This document shows, piece after piece, positions 54,321 through 63,092 of a stretch of DNA of 64,000 bases. How positions within the stretch are numbered: position 1 is the stretch's first letter; the number at the start of each line of letters is the position of its first letter. The notes beneath the pieces are model-generated. The model was not told the DNA's origin. It saw nothing but the letters and a program-made list of their open reading frames with translations, and did not search any database. Source of the DNA: CAZPZZ01 sp964591245 (lineage in GTDB: Bacteria; Acidobacteriota; Vicinamibacteria; Vicinamibacterales; UBA8438); the NCBI GenBank assembly GCA_964591245.1, contig CAZPZZ010000004.1, positions 1-64,000 on the forward strand, given 5' to 3'. The translations under genes and the position numbers were made by a program.

Positions 54321-56861
54321 TCACTCTCCAGCCGCCGCGGTCTGCCCCGTCGCCCGGTCCACCGCAGTACGCAAGAAAGACACCACGTCGGTCATGAGCC
54401 CCGAAAGTTCTTCGACCGATCCGTCCACCTTGATCGTGTCGGCGAACGCCCCCGTCGTGGTCTCGAGCAGCCGGGCCGTCACCCGAAGCTGGCCTGCAAC
54501 GTGTTGGTAGCCTCCAGTCACGAGCCACTGGGCACCGCCCTCGACAGCCGCCGACATCGCGGCACCCTCGGTCAGATCACTTTCGTCCAGTCTCACGATC
54601 GACAGTGTCCCGACCGGTTCCAGGCCCTCGACAATAGCCTCTGCAATAACGGTTTTGAGTTGATCGTCAGCCGGGTTGCGAGAGATATTGGCGAAAAGCG
54701 TCAGCGCCACAGCCGGCTGCAATTCCTCGGACCTTCCCGCAGAGTTTCCAGCGACAGTAGGCCGTGAAGCCTCCTGGGAGAGCCCCAGACGCACACGTAG
54801 AGCGGCCACCAGTTCCTCCGTGAGCGTCTCCTGTCCTGACAACGTGCCGTCGAGCTTGATGGCCCCAACGAGATTCCCCCCGGCGACATCAAGCACTCTG
54901 GCCGTGATTCGCAGCAGATCACCGTTGCGCTGGTACCCACCGGTCACGAGCCGCTCCACCTCCTCCGCGGCGGCCGTCTCACGTGCAGCCGACTCGGCCG
55001 CAGCCGGCAATGCCAACACACTCACACTCCCCGGATCCTCAAGAGCCCGCGCAAGCGACGTCGCGAACTCCGTACCAAGGTCAGCATCAGCAGGGTTCCT
55101 TGACACATTGGTGAACGGTAGCACTGCAACACGTAACGTTGCCGGTCGAGTGTCTGGCGTCGACACAGGCAAGGGTGCCGACTCAGCTGTGACTGGTGTC
55201 GGGGCGGTCGTGGCCGGTATCTCGACCGTGCGAGGTTCATCACGGTCCGTCTCGGGTGTGGCAGTCGATGGACGGGGTAGCTCCCGAGCACGATCTGGAG
55301 GACTGTCCCGGCGAACCGCTCCGGCGCGCATGCCACTGCCTCGCTGTGCGCGCACGTCCCGCGCGGCACTGGAGCCAGGTCGCTCAGATGGCTCACGAGA
55401 GGGAACACCTCCCTGAAGAGCCACTTCTTCCTGTGGTGCAGACGCCGCCTCGTCTCTCGCGCGCAACCGTTCAAGCTCGGCGCGAATGGACGCAATCTGG
55501 TCCGCTCGACTGACACCCGACTCCGGGCCAGCACCAGGCAACGGTGCCGTCCGGGGCTGGGGCGCGCCCTCCGCAACGAGTGGCCGAGGCGGAACGCTTG
55601 CAGGCTCCTCAGCCTCCTCCGCACTCGCTGCACGGCGAACTTCCGAGAGAATGTCGACTGCACCGCTCGGCATCTCCCCCGCCATCTGCGTGTCCTCTGC
55701 GAGCACACGCACCACCATTCCGTCGGTCACAGTGTCGAGCGCTGACACACATACCCGTTCCCCTTCCGCAAGGCCACCACTGACAAGTACGTGCTCACTC
55801 GTCGAGCGTAAAACCTCCACTTGACGGAACCTCAAGCGATCCTCAGCATCAACGACCAACACCCGGTCACGTCCACGCAGCGCCGCCCATGGTAAAACCA
55901 CGATATCGTCGACAGTGCGCCCCTCGATCTCTGCCTCCACGAACATCCCGGCGGCGAGAGGGGGTCTGGATGGATCGGCACCAGGCGCATATGGATCATC
56001 AACTTCGGCAACCACGTGCACCATACGGCTCACCGCATCGATCTCACTTTCGGTCCGGGCAATATAGCCCCGCCACTGGTGGCTACGCCCCGCGAAATCC
56101 GCCGTCAACGTCACCGCTGGCCCGGTGCGCTGTTGGCTGCCACGATAGGACATCGGAACGTTGACATACGCCAATTCTTCATCCGGAAGCGGTAAGCGTA
56201 TTTCAGCCGAATCCACCGCATAGATACGCCCCAGGGCATTACCTCTGTTCACGAATTGACCGACGTCCACCTCCTTGCTCTGAACCCGGCCGGCATACGG
56301 GGCAATAACATCGGCACGCTCGAGGTCACGTATCGCTCGACTCAGTGCGGCTTCAGCCGACGCCACGGCCGCGCGCGCATCTTCGACCTGCGGCTCCCTG
56401 AGCGTCAGCGCACTCGGAGCACCACTGCCAATCTCGTCCCACTCTCTCCTCGCGACTTCCGCTTCAGCTTCCTCCTGTGCCAACCGGAGTTCCGACTGCG
56501 CAAGCTGGGATCGTGCATTGATGACGGCTTGCTGATAATCGTAGGGATCGATGCGTAGCAACACGTCGCCAGCTTCAAAGAACCCCCCCACAGCGAACGA
56601 TGGCGAGACCTCGATGATAGGTCCAGAAATCTCCGGAACGAGCTGACTTGAGGTCCTCGGTTGAACCGTCCCTTGACTGTTCACAGTCAGATCGATCCGG
56701 TCGAACGCCACCGTCTGCACTCGAACACTAGGCGGCTCGATAACAGGCGGCCGCGTCTCAACAGGCGGCCGGTTGATATACATCACATAGGCTGCCCCTA
56801 CGGCAACGCCCAGCACAAGAACGGGCAGTAATCCCTTGAGTAATTGGGTAAAAAATCGCAT
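54321..56861 (-). CDS. RND periplasmic adaptor fused to tandem TolB-like domains
   Basis: An 846-residue membrane-fusion (HlyD-type) adaptor with an extra C-terminal half. Residues about 8-30 are a membrane anchor (LLKGLLPVLVLGVAVGAAYVM). The adaptor body (about 45-400) includes GTVQPRTSSQLVPEISG, an alpha hairpin (ARSQLAQSELRLAQEEAEAE), ADVIAPYAGRVQSKEVDVGQFV and VVLPWAALRGRDRVLVV, the normal end of such proteins. Then come a Pro/Arg/Ala-rich linker with a short coiled coil (about 400-575) and two related domains: 577-697 (VAVLPFTNVSRNPADADLG, LVTGGYQRNGDLLRITARVLD) and 715-837 (VALTLFANISRNPADDQL, LVTGGYQHVAGQLRVTARLLE). These resemble TolB N-terminal/FlgO-type modules. The fusion is unusual. 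It sits between the TolC gene and the pump gene. Confidence 0.88.
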   Translation of the reverse strand: MRFFTQLLKGLLPVLVLGVAVGAAYVMYINRPPVETRPPVIEPPSVRVQTVAFDRIDLTVNSQGTVQPRTSSQLVPEISGPIIEVSPSFAVGGFFEAGDVLLRIDPYDYQQAVINARSQLAQSELRLAQEEAEAEVARREWDEIGSGAPSALTLREPQVEDARAAVASAEAALSRAIRDLERADVIAPYAGRVQSKEVDVGQFVNRGNALGRIYAVDSAEIRLPLPDEELAYVNVPMSYRGSQQRTGPAVTLTADFAGRSHQWRGYIARTESEIDAVSRMVHVVAEVDDPYAPGADPSRPPLAAGMFVEAEIEGRTVDDIVVLPWAALRGRDRVLVVDAEDRLRFRQVEVLRSTSEHVLVSGGLAEGERVCVSALDTVTDGMVVRVLAEDTQMAGEMPSGAVDILSEVRRAASAEEAEEPASVPPRPLVAEGAPQPRTAPLPGAGPESGVSRADQIASIRAELERLRARDEAASAPQEEVALQGGVPSREPSERPGSSAARDVRAQRGSGMRAGAVRRDSPPDRARELPRPSTATPETDRDEPRTVEIPATTAPTPVTAESAPLPVSTPDTRPATLRVAVLPFTNVSRNPADADLGTEFATSLARALEDPGSVSVLALPAAAESAARETAAAEEVERLVTGGYQRNGDLLRITARVLDVAGGNLVGAIKLDGTLSGQETLTEELVAALRVRLGLSQEASRPTVAGNSAGRSEELQPAVALTLFANISRNPADDQLKTVIAEAIVEGLEPVGTLSIVRLDESDLTEGAAMSAAVEGGAQWLVTGGYQHVAGQLRVTARLLETTTGAFADTIKVDGSVEELSGLMTDVVSFLRTAVDRATGQTAAAGE

Positions 56862-56893
56862 CGGTACAAACTCGTGGTGTGTGAGTGGTGTGA

Positions 56894-58324
56894 TTATTGC
56901 CGTTGCCCCTCGGTCGGCAACGCCCCGGGGGCGGCAAATCCGCCGCCGAGAGCCAAATAGAGGTCCACACGATTTTCGAGACGCTGCCGCCGAGCGGCAA
57001 TCAGATCTCCCTCAGCCTGCAGTGCCAACCGCTGCGACTCGAGGACGGTCACATAGTCATCGAGTCCTGAGCGATAACGATCGTCGGCCAATATTTCTGC
57101 CGCGCGCGACTGCTCCACTGACGTCTCGAGCAGGCGCTCACGCGCAGCCAGAAACCCTTCCGCGGCCAGAGCCGTCTCAACCTCCGAATACGCTTGCAGC
57201 AGCGTGTTGGCATAAACGGCCAATTGCTCCGCTGCCTGTGCTTCCGCACGATTGATACCCGCGCGCAGGCGCCCGCCCTGAAACAGAGGCTGAATCAAAT
57301 TTCCTAACAAACTCCAGACACCGAAATTCCCATCGATCAGGTCAGCGAGCGCGCTCGTCGCAGTACCCGTATTACTGGTGAGACTGAACCTCGGGTAGAG
57401 CTCTGTACGAGCAACATGCAGCCGCTGGCTCGCGGCGGCAATACGACGCTCTGCCGAAACCAGGTCTGGTCGCCGACTCACAATATCCGATGGCAAACCC
57501 GCCGGGATCTCGACCGGTGTGACCGGCAGCAAGTCAGGGGTCTCAAGACGACCGCCAGCATAACGCCCCATCAGGACCTCGAGTTGGCGAATCGACGCAT
57601 CGAGCTGTTGGCGGCGCTGCTCCCGCAGTGCTTGAGCATTGGCCAGATTCGACAGCGCCAACCGCACGTCAAGTGACGGGCGAAGCCCCTGTTCAAATCG
57701 CTCACGTACTTGATCAGATGATGTTAAGAAACTAGAAACCGTCGCCTCTGCCAACCGTAGCTGCTGCTCCGCCTCGGCAATGGCAAACCATGCCTTCGTC
57801 GTTTGCCCGGCGAGGGACAACTGCGCACCACGCAGATCCGCGATCTGCGCTTGCAAGTCGGCCAGCGCAGCCCGCGCCCCAGAACGCAGCCGCGCCCAAA
57901 GGTCTGCTTCCCAGGTGACGTCAAGCGATACCCCATAGTTGGTAAACACAGTACTGAGGACCTGGTCCTCGCTACCTGGAATGGGGAAACCGATGAAATT
58001 TTGTTTCCGACGCGAACCGTTCAGTCCCACCTGCAACGTAGGGTAGAGGTCGGCCGCCGCTATTCGAGAATCGGCACTCGCCTGCTCAAGCCTCGCTGCC
58101 GCCGCTTGCAGGTCATAGTTTCGCTCAAGCGTCAGCCGGACAACCTCGTTGAGCCCCATATCACCGAAGTCATTCCACCACGATAGATCCGGCCCCTCCG
58201 CCGCCTCAGCCTGCGTCGTCCACACGTCGGGAGCATCGACATCAACAACCGGAAGCTCGACGGGAGGAGCAGTCGCACATCCGACGAACAGTAACGGGAA
58301 CACGAAAAGGCCGCACTGTCTCAT
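56894..58324 (-). CDS. TolC-family (NodT-type) outer-membrane efflux lipoprotein
   Basis: A 476-residue outer-membrane factor. Lipobox LLFVGC (Cys16) predicts a lipoprotein, as for OprM/NodT proteins. Two homologous halves of long coiled-coil helices are visible (NYDLQAAAARLEQASADSRIAAADLYPTL start of half one; PDLVSAERRIAAASQRLHVARTELYPRFS start of half two), with SLDVTWEADLW and QPLFQGGRLRAGINRAEA strand blocks. It forms the exit duct of the RND system encoded downstream. The start overlaps the regulator stop (ATGA), so regulator and duct are cotranslated. Confidence 0.92.
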   Translation of the reverse strand: MRQCGLFVFPLLFVGCATAPPVELPVVDVDAPDVWTTQAEAAEGPDLSWWNDFGDMGLNEVVRLTLERNYDLQAAAARLEQASADSRIAAADLYPTLQVGLNGSRRKQNFIGFPIPGSEDQVLSTVFTNYGVSLDVTWEADLWARLRSGARAALADLQAQIADLRGAQLSLAGQTTKAWFAIAEAEQQLRLAEATVSSFLTSSDQVRERFEQGLRPSLDVRLALSNLANAQALREQRRQQLDASIRQLEVLMGRYAGGRLETPDLLPVTPVEIPAGLPSDIVSRRPDLVSAERRIAAASQRLHVARTELYPRFSLTSNTGTATSALADLIDGNFGVWSLLGNLIQPLFQGGRLRAGINRAEAQAAEQLAVYANTLLQAYSEVETALAAEGFLAARERLLETSVEQSRAAEILADDRYRSGLDDYVTVLESQRLALQAEGDLIAARRQRLENRVDLYLALGGGFAAPGALPTEGQRQ

Positions 58325-58974
58325 CCCAGCCTCCGAGCCGCTTCCGACTGCGGGACGGGGGCCACCATCCCACCGACCGCGAAGTGAACCAATGCCTCGA
58401 GAACCTCCTCTGGTTCTCGGCGCACCCGCGGATCAGTTGTTACCACCGTAGCGCCCCACATCATCGTGTAGGCCATGGAGCCGATGAGAAATCCGACACG
58501 CCAGTGCACCTCCGTCGCATTCAGTTCTGGCCGGCTGCGCTGAAATGCGTCGCGAAAACGCAAGAACACCGTGTCAAACAACTCCATGAACTTCGCACGA
58601 AGCTCCTGATCCACCTCGGCATGTACCCGACCGACGAGTCGAAGAAACTTCGGAGCCTCGTCCCCCCACGCACCCCAGGTATCGAAGAGTGGGGTCAAGA
58701 ACGCCCGCACCAAAAGTTCCGTCTCCACCGGACGACCATCCGCGGACGCCTCGAGCGCATCTAACCGAGACAACCGGGCAGTATTGATCGGCAGGGTTCG
58801 TCGCTGGAGTACGGCAATAAGCAGCGATTCTTTGGAACCAAAGTGATAATTAATCGCGGCGAGATTTACACCGGCGGCATTCGTAATGTCCCTCATCGAC
58901 GTAGCCGGAAATCCGTGTTCCGCGAACAGGCCCTCGGCCGTGTCGAGAATCCGCTCCTTGGTATCCGTTGCCAT
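58321..58974 (-). CDS. TetR/AcrR-family regulator of the efflux operon
   Basis: A 217-residue TetR regulator. The N-terminal helix-turn-helix is canonical: ILDTAEGLFAEHGFPATSMRDI, then NLAAINYHFGSKESLLIAV. The larger C-terminal domain (GRPVETELLVRAFLTPLFD onward) is of the AcrR/CerR C-terminal type and would bind the inducer. ATG 58974 is listed; GTG 58983 lies nearer to the GGGAG site. As first gene of the efflux operon it is likely an autorepressor of the pump. Confidence 0.9.
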   Translation of the reverse strand: MATDTKERILDTAEGLFAEHGFPATSMRDITNAAGVNLAAINYHFGSKESLLIAVLQRRTLPINTARLSRLDALEASADGRPVETELLVRAFLTPLFDTWGAWGDEAPKFLRLVGRVHAEVDQELRAKFMELFDTVFLRFRDAFQRSRPELNATEVHWRVGFLIGSMAYTMMWGATVVTTDPRVRREPEEVLEALVHFAVGGMVAPVPQSEAARRLG

Positions 58975-59011
58975 TACACGCACACACTCCCTAGCAGGCA
59001 GAATTAATTCA

Positions 59012-59034
59012 AACGTTCATTTTAATCATACGTT
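59012..59034. promoter_or_regulatory. Candidate TetR operator
   Basis: An inverted repeat AACGT-N13-ACGTT lies 38 bp upstream of the regulator start, in a short AT-rich island (58995-59050) that contrasts with its GC-rich surroundings. ACGTTC also recurs as a direct repeat 17 bp apart. The position suits autoregulation; the motif itself is weak. Confidence 0.35.
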
Positions 59035-59076
59035 CGACAGCAAAAAAAATACAGTCGCACGGTTCACTGCGTCGGG

Positions 59077-59727
59077 TTACGGGTACAACTCTCGGACGCG
59101 GCGGATGTCGTTACTCGAAAGACCGACCAGACGTCGGATGTCGATCGCTGTATTCACGCGGCGCCGATAACGCTCGAAGAAAGCCACGACGTTGCCACCA
59201 TCGGCGAAGTCGAACATGACGTCGCCGTACTCATCCGAATGCGACAACCCGAGGGCATGACCGAGCTCGTGGAGGCACGTCAGATAGATCACAATCGCGC
59301 GAAACACCGGGTCCACAGCTGAGCGCCGCCCCAGCGTGGACCCAAATCCTACGCCTGGTGGTCTAATACGAACGATGGCACCACGACCACCGTTCACCAG
59401 CGTCGGTTGCATCTCACCGAACCGCCCAGTCGCACTCTCTGCCCATTCAATCCGGATCTGCGCGGCCCCAGGATCAGAAACTTCCATGAAGCGGATACTC
59501 CCACCTAACACACGCTTCCACGCTTCCACAGCCCAGACGGCCAAAGTGGCGTCGCCAGGATCTACCGGACCAGGTGCCACCGCAAACGACACCCCGTGCG
59601 CGGGATTCAGTCGTCCCACGGAAGGTCCCGTCGCGGTCGCGATCGAGAACGCGACGTACACGATCCCGAACAAACCTGCTGCGACCGCGGCACGCTCGAA
59701 ACGGGTCTGGCGACGCCCTTCCAGCAT
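59077..59727 (-). CDS. Matrixin-type (M10) zinc metalloprotease
   Basis: A 216-residue protein with an N-terminal hydrophobic signal or anchor (AAVAAGLFGIVYVAFSIAT). The metzincin zinc motif is complete: HELGHALGLSH at residues 153-163 (ligands His153, His157, His163; catalytic Glu154), followed by SDEYGDVMF, where Met171 fits the Met-turn. The domain is compact and has no hemopexin or calcium-repeat tail. By family it is an exported endopeptidase; its target is unknown. It is upstream of the TetR efflux operon on the same strand, about 100 bp away, and may be independent. Confidence 0.87.
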   Translation of the reverse strand: MLEGRRQTRFERAAVAAGLFGIVYVAFSIATATGPSVGRLNPAHGVSFAVAPGPVDPGDATLAVWAVEAWKRVLGGSIRFMEVSDPGAAQIRIEWAESATGRFGEMQPTLVNGGRGAIVRIRPPGVGFGSTLGRRSAVDPVFRAIVIYLTCLHELGHALGLSHSDEYGDVMFDFADGGNVVAFFERYRRRVNTAIDIRRLVGLSSNDIRRVRELYP

Positions 59728-60052
59728 TCACAGCATGCTACTCGAAACCTCCGTGCCAGAGTTTTTCTCCACCGTTTCGACTGCCAAACGCGAAGAGATG
59801 ACGTACTCCCATGCAGTAAGGTGTTGAATCCTGGTGGCACCGAGGTTAAGCTTCCTGTGTTTCTCGTGTTCTGAATCGTACAACTCGCGTGACACCATCG
59901 TGGTATCAGGTCGACCGAACGACAATGGGCGGCCGGGTGATGTGCGAGTTCAGGACCCTGGGGTGGTGATCGGCCACTGGCACCGTGTCCACGATGCGAT
60001 GCGTAGAGGTCGATTCAAATACTTGCGCGCGAACCCGCTGCTGAGGGCGTAA
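59728..60052. other. Divergent intergenic region, no gene seen
   Basis: A 325-bp stretch between the protease gene (minus) and the cytochrome b gene (plus). It should hold promoters for both. A 72-codon open frame (59834-60052) ends exactly before the cytochrome gene but shows no ribosome site, export signal or recognisable motif, so I do not call it. No RNA gene or repeat seen. Confidence 0.5.
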
Positions 60053-60874
60053 ATGGAACTGTTTCAAGTCGGAACCGATCCGTGGGGCCAGGAGATTCTC
60101 ATTAGGATTTCGTGGGGACTCCTGACCGTGTCATTCTGGGCGGGCATCGCCTTCATCATTTTTCACTCGATTTACGCGGTTGTCTGGAAACCGCGTGTCG
60201 AGACCGGGACTCACGGTGACGGCGCCTCTGGCGCCAGCGCGTCCATTCCCGATCGGATCGTGCGGCACAACGGCGCTGCACGCGCGTTCCACTGGGTGAT
60301 GGCAGCGTCGATGCTCACGCTACTCGTGACCGGCTTTCTGCCGATCATCGGGCTGGAATTCTCGTGGCTAACGATTCATTGGGTGGCCGGACTCATCTTG
60401 ATTCTGTGCATCCTGTACCACATCGTTCATGCCTCATTCTTCCTCGACTTCTGGTCGATCTGGATCCTGCCGGGAGACCTGAGCGAGGCTATCGAGCGCA
60501 CGAAGCGCCAACTGGGTGGCTCAGCCAAAGTTGGCCTGCATGGCAAGTATCCATTGGATCACAAGCTCTATCATCTTGCCGTCTCGATTTTCGGACTACT
60601 CGTCGCTGCTACCGGCCTGTTGATGATGTTGCGCATCGACACACCGATTATTCCCCGCAACGACGCCTTCTTCGCCGAGGGGCAATGGGGTATCGTCTAC
60701 AGCTTGCACGGACTCGCGGCGGTCTTGTTCGTGACGCTGACCATCACCCACATTTACTTCGCGGTCCGTCCAGAGAAGCTCTGGATCACTAAATCCATGA
60801 TTTTTGGTTGGGTCAGTCGCTCGGACTACTTGTCCCACTTCGACCCCGATCGATGGAAGGTGGACTCAAAGTAA
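60053..60874 (+). CDS. Cytochrome b561/FdnI-like membrane subunit
   Basis: A 273-residue integral membrane protein with about five helices (ISWGLLTVSFWAGIAFIIFHSIYAV, AFHWVMAASMLTLLVTGFLPI, LTIHWVAGLILILCILYHIVHASFF, LAVSIFGLLVAATGLLMML, LHGLAAVLFVTLTITHIYFAV). Conserved histidines in FHWVM, IHWVAG, YHIVH, LHGLA and ITHIYF are candidate heme b ligands. It resembles the gamma subunit of formate dehydrogenase and similar quinone-linked cytochromes. The usual catalytic subunits are not in the window, so the electron donor is unknown. GAGGGCG precedes the ATG, and the next gene begins 15 bp after its stop. Confidence 0.85.
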   Translation: MELFQVGTDPWGQEILIRISWGLLTVSFWAGIAFIIFHSIYAVVWKPRVETGTHGDGASGASASIPDRIVRHNGAARAFHWVMAASMLTLLVTGFLPIIGLEFSWLTIHWVAGLILILCILYHIVHASFFLDFWSIWILPGDLSEAIERTKRQLGGSAKVGLHGKYPLDHKLYHLAVSIFGLLVAATGLLMMLRIDTPIIPRNDAFFAEGQWGIVYSLHGLAAVLFVTLTITHIYFAVRPEKLWITKSMIFGWVSRSDYLSHFDPDRWKVDSK

Positions 60875-60889
60875 AGGGCTAGGTCAATC

Positions 60890-61357
60890 GTGTCGGAATC
60901 CACTACAACCGAGCTCAAAGAACGAATTGACGCGCTTGAGGGCGGCTACGAGTTCTTTCTGAGCTATGCAGCCAAGGGATACCGGGGTGAACCCGGTGTC
61001 GGCGACGGCGAGTTACGAACTTCCCTCGAGCGCATGCGCAATGCGCTTGAGGGACTCGGCAACCTCTTGACAACACTCGTCCGGGAAAGAAACCTCGAGC
61101 CACTCTCCGCGTACGACGGCTTCATCGAGGTGGTGAGTTCGGATGCACGCCGAGCCCAGCTCGCAATTGAGCTGGTCCAAGCTCAACCGGGCGTCAGCAG
61201 TCAGGTCATCGACAATCTCAACGGGTCAATTCACCTGCGGGCAGTACTCACCGATCTCTTCCTCATCGATGAAATCCTCAGACCGCACGCGTCGGACGGG
61301 ATTCCAGCAACCGCGCTCGCCAATGAGGAGCCGCCGCCGCCTGACGTGACGTCCTAA
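60890..61357 (+). CDS. Small acidic protein of unknown function
   Basis: A 155-residue protein starting at GTG 60890, 15 bp after the cytochrome b gene. It is mostly alpha-helical (LKERIDALEGGYEFFLSYAAKGY, ELRTSLERMRNALEGLGNLL, IHLRAVLTDLFLIDEILRPH), acidic, and ends in a Pro-rich tail. No signal peptide, cysteine or membrane segment. The spacing suggests an operon with the cytochrome and the flavoprotein. I do not recognise the family. Confidence 0.75.
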   Translation: MSESTTTELKERIDALEGGYEFFLSYAAKGYRGEPGVGDGELRTSLERMRNALEGLGNLLTTLVRERNLEPLSAYDGFIEVVSSDARRAQLAIELVQAQPGVSSQVIDNLNGSIHLRAVLTDLFLIDEILRPHASDGIPATALANEEPPPPDVTS

Positions 61358-61400
61358 CGCTCGTCCACCCCCGCCGCAAGCAAGCAAGAGGCGTTCTATC

Positions 61401-62924
61401 GTGACCGGCGCGCCGACGACTTCGACGGTCACTCCGCCTGACGCCCACAACCGCGCGCTGCTCGGGCACGTGCGCCCTTCGGATTGGGTCAACCCCACAC
61501 CAGCCGCGCAGTATCACCTGGTGGTGGTGGGTGCCGGCACAGCCGGGCTCATTGCCGCTTCATTCGCCGCCGGCGCCGGAGCTCGCGTCGCCTTGGTCGA
61601 ACGTCATCTCATGGGCGGCGACTGCCTCAATACCGGCTGCATTCCCTCGAAAAGTGTCATTCGTTCGGCCAGGATCTTCGGTGCACTGAAAGCGGGAACG
61701 CAACTCGGTTGGCATATCCCGGCCGGCGCACACGCAGACTTTGGCGCAGTGATGGAGCGCATGCGGCATGTACGAGCCCGTATCAGCCCCCTCGACTCAG
61801 CTGCGCGCTACCGCGATGAGAAGAATGTCGATGTCTTCTTTGGGGCGGGACGTTTCACCAGCGAGACCACACTCTCCGTGAATGGCACCCCGCTACGCTT
61901 CAAGAAAGCCGTGATCGCGACTGGAGCACGAGCAGCCATCCCGCCGATTCCAGGTCTCAGTGACGCCGGGTACCTGACCAACGACACCGTCTTCAACCTC
62001 ACGACACGCCCTGGGCACCTGGCCGTCATCGGCGGCGGCCCGATCGGCGCAGAGCTGGCTCAAGCCTTTTGCCGACTCGGCTCGAAAGTCACGATCTTCG
62101 AGCAAAGTGGACAGCTTCTCGGCCGAGAGGACCCCGAAGCGGCCATCATCGTCCAGGATGCACTAACTCGTGACGGAGTTCGAGTGATCCTCAACTGCTC
62201 GATCGACCACATCGAGTCGCAAGACGTCCGAAAGGTCATTCATTTTGCGTCCGGTTCCGGTGAGCCAGTCACCGTAAACGAAATTCTGGTAGCCACGGGT
62301 CGAACACCCAATACCGACGACCTTGGCTTGGGCGATGCAGGGGTCAACGCGGGCCAGACCGGCGTGCATGTCGATGACCGACTCCAAACCTCAAACTCGC
62401 GTATCTATGCGGCGGGTGATGTCTGCATGGCCTGGAAATTCACGCATGCCGCGGAAGAGGCCGCGCGCATTGCGGTTCAGAACGCCTTGTTTCCCACAGC
62501 TCGGCGCTTGAGCACGCTGACGATACCCTGGTGCACCTATACAGACCCCGAAGTGGCCCATGTTGGACTGTACGAAGACGAGGCCCACGAACGCGGCGTT
62601 CGGGTCGCCAGCTACACCCAACGCTGGTCTGACGTAGACAGGGCAATCACCGACGGTGAAGATGATGGATTCGTGCGAATCCTGACCCGCAAGGGAAGCG
62701 ACGAAATCCTGGGCGCAACAATCGTTGCGGGTCACGCAGGAGACATGATCAGCGAAGTCACACTGGCCATGGTGGCTCGCGTTGGATTGGGCACCCTGGC
62801 CCAGGTCATCCATCCCTATCCGACGCAGGCGGATGCACTGCGAAGGGCAGCCTTCCAGTACAGTGTCACCCGGATCACCCCAGTCGTGAAGCGCCTCCTC
62901 GCACTGTGGTTTCGGCTCACCTGA
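61401..62924 (+). CDS. Pyridine nucleotide-disulfide oxidoreductase (MerA-like, no HMA domain)
   Basis: A 507-residue flavoprotein of the mercuric reductase/dihydrolipoamide dehydrogenase family. FAD motif VVVGAGTAGL (about 42-50), redox disulfide GGDCLNTGC (Cys75, Cys80), second nucleotide motif VIGGGPIGAELAQ, and RIYAAGDV are present. The N-terminal heavy-metal domain and the C-terminal vicinal cysteines of true MerA are missing, so mercury reduction is unlikely. The active-site dyad block reads HPYPTQAD (His471, Asp478), where relatives usually have Glu. Substrate unknown. GTG 61401 follows AGAGG. It is the third gene of a likely three-gene operon. Confidence 0.87.
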   Translation: MTGAPTTSTVTPPDAHNRALLGHVRPSDWVNPTPAAQYHLVVVGAGTAGLIAASFAAGAGARVALVERHLMGGDCLNTGCIPSKSVIRSARIFGALKAGTQLGWHIPAGAHADFGAVMERMRHVRARISPLDSAARYRDEKNVDVFFGAGRFTSETTLSVNGTPLRFKKAVIATGARAAIPPIPGLSDAGYLTNDTVFNLTTRPGHLAVIGGGPIGAELAQAFCRLGSKVTIFEQSGQLLGREDPEAAIIVQDALTRDGVRVILNCSIDHIESQDVRKVIHFASGSGEPVTVNEILVATGRTPNTDDLGLGDAGVNAGQTGVHVDDRLQTSNSRIYAAGDVCMAWKFTHAAEEAARIAVQNALFPTARRLSTLTIPWCTYTDPEVAHVGLYEDEAHERGVRVASYTQRWSDVDRAITDGEDDGFVRILTRKGSDEILGATIVAGHAGDMISEVTLAMVARVGLGTLAQVIHPYPTQADALRRAAFQYSVTRITPVVKRLLALWFRLT

Positions 62925-63052
62925 TCCAACGGCGGGATCCTCTGTCCAACGCAGGGTCCCCCCCGGCCAAGTCAATCCACGGACTCGACCTACGCCAATC
63001 GGCCGATTCGGGCAAACAGGTCACCGCCGGTGTTCCGGCAGTCGCGGAGCCC

Positions 63053-63083
63053 CCCCCGGGGGGCCAACAACCTTGCCCGGGGG
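63053..63083. terminator. GC hairpin between convergent genes
   Basis: CCCCCGGG (63053-63060) can pair with CCCGGGGG (63076-63083) around a 15-base loop. It sits between two convergent stop codons, so it could end transcription from both sides, but no T-run follows on either strand. Confidence 0.3.
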
Positions 63084-63092
63084 CCGTGATAG

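Noticed and set aside
59834..60052. A 72-codon frame ending directly before the cytochrome b gene
   Set aside because: No ribosome site, signal peptide or recognisable motif, and it fills a divergent promoter region.
61401..62924. Annotation as mercuric reductase merA
   Set aside because: No N-terminal heavy-metal domain, no C-terminal vicinal cysteines and no merR, merT or merP nearby.
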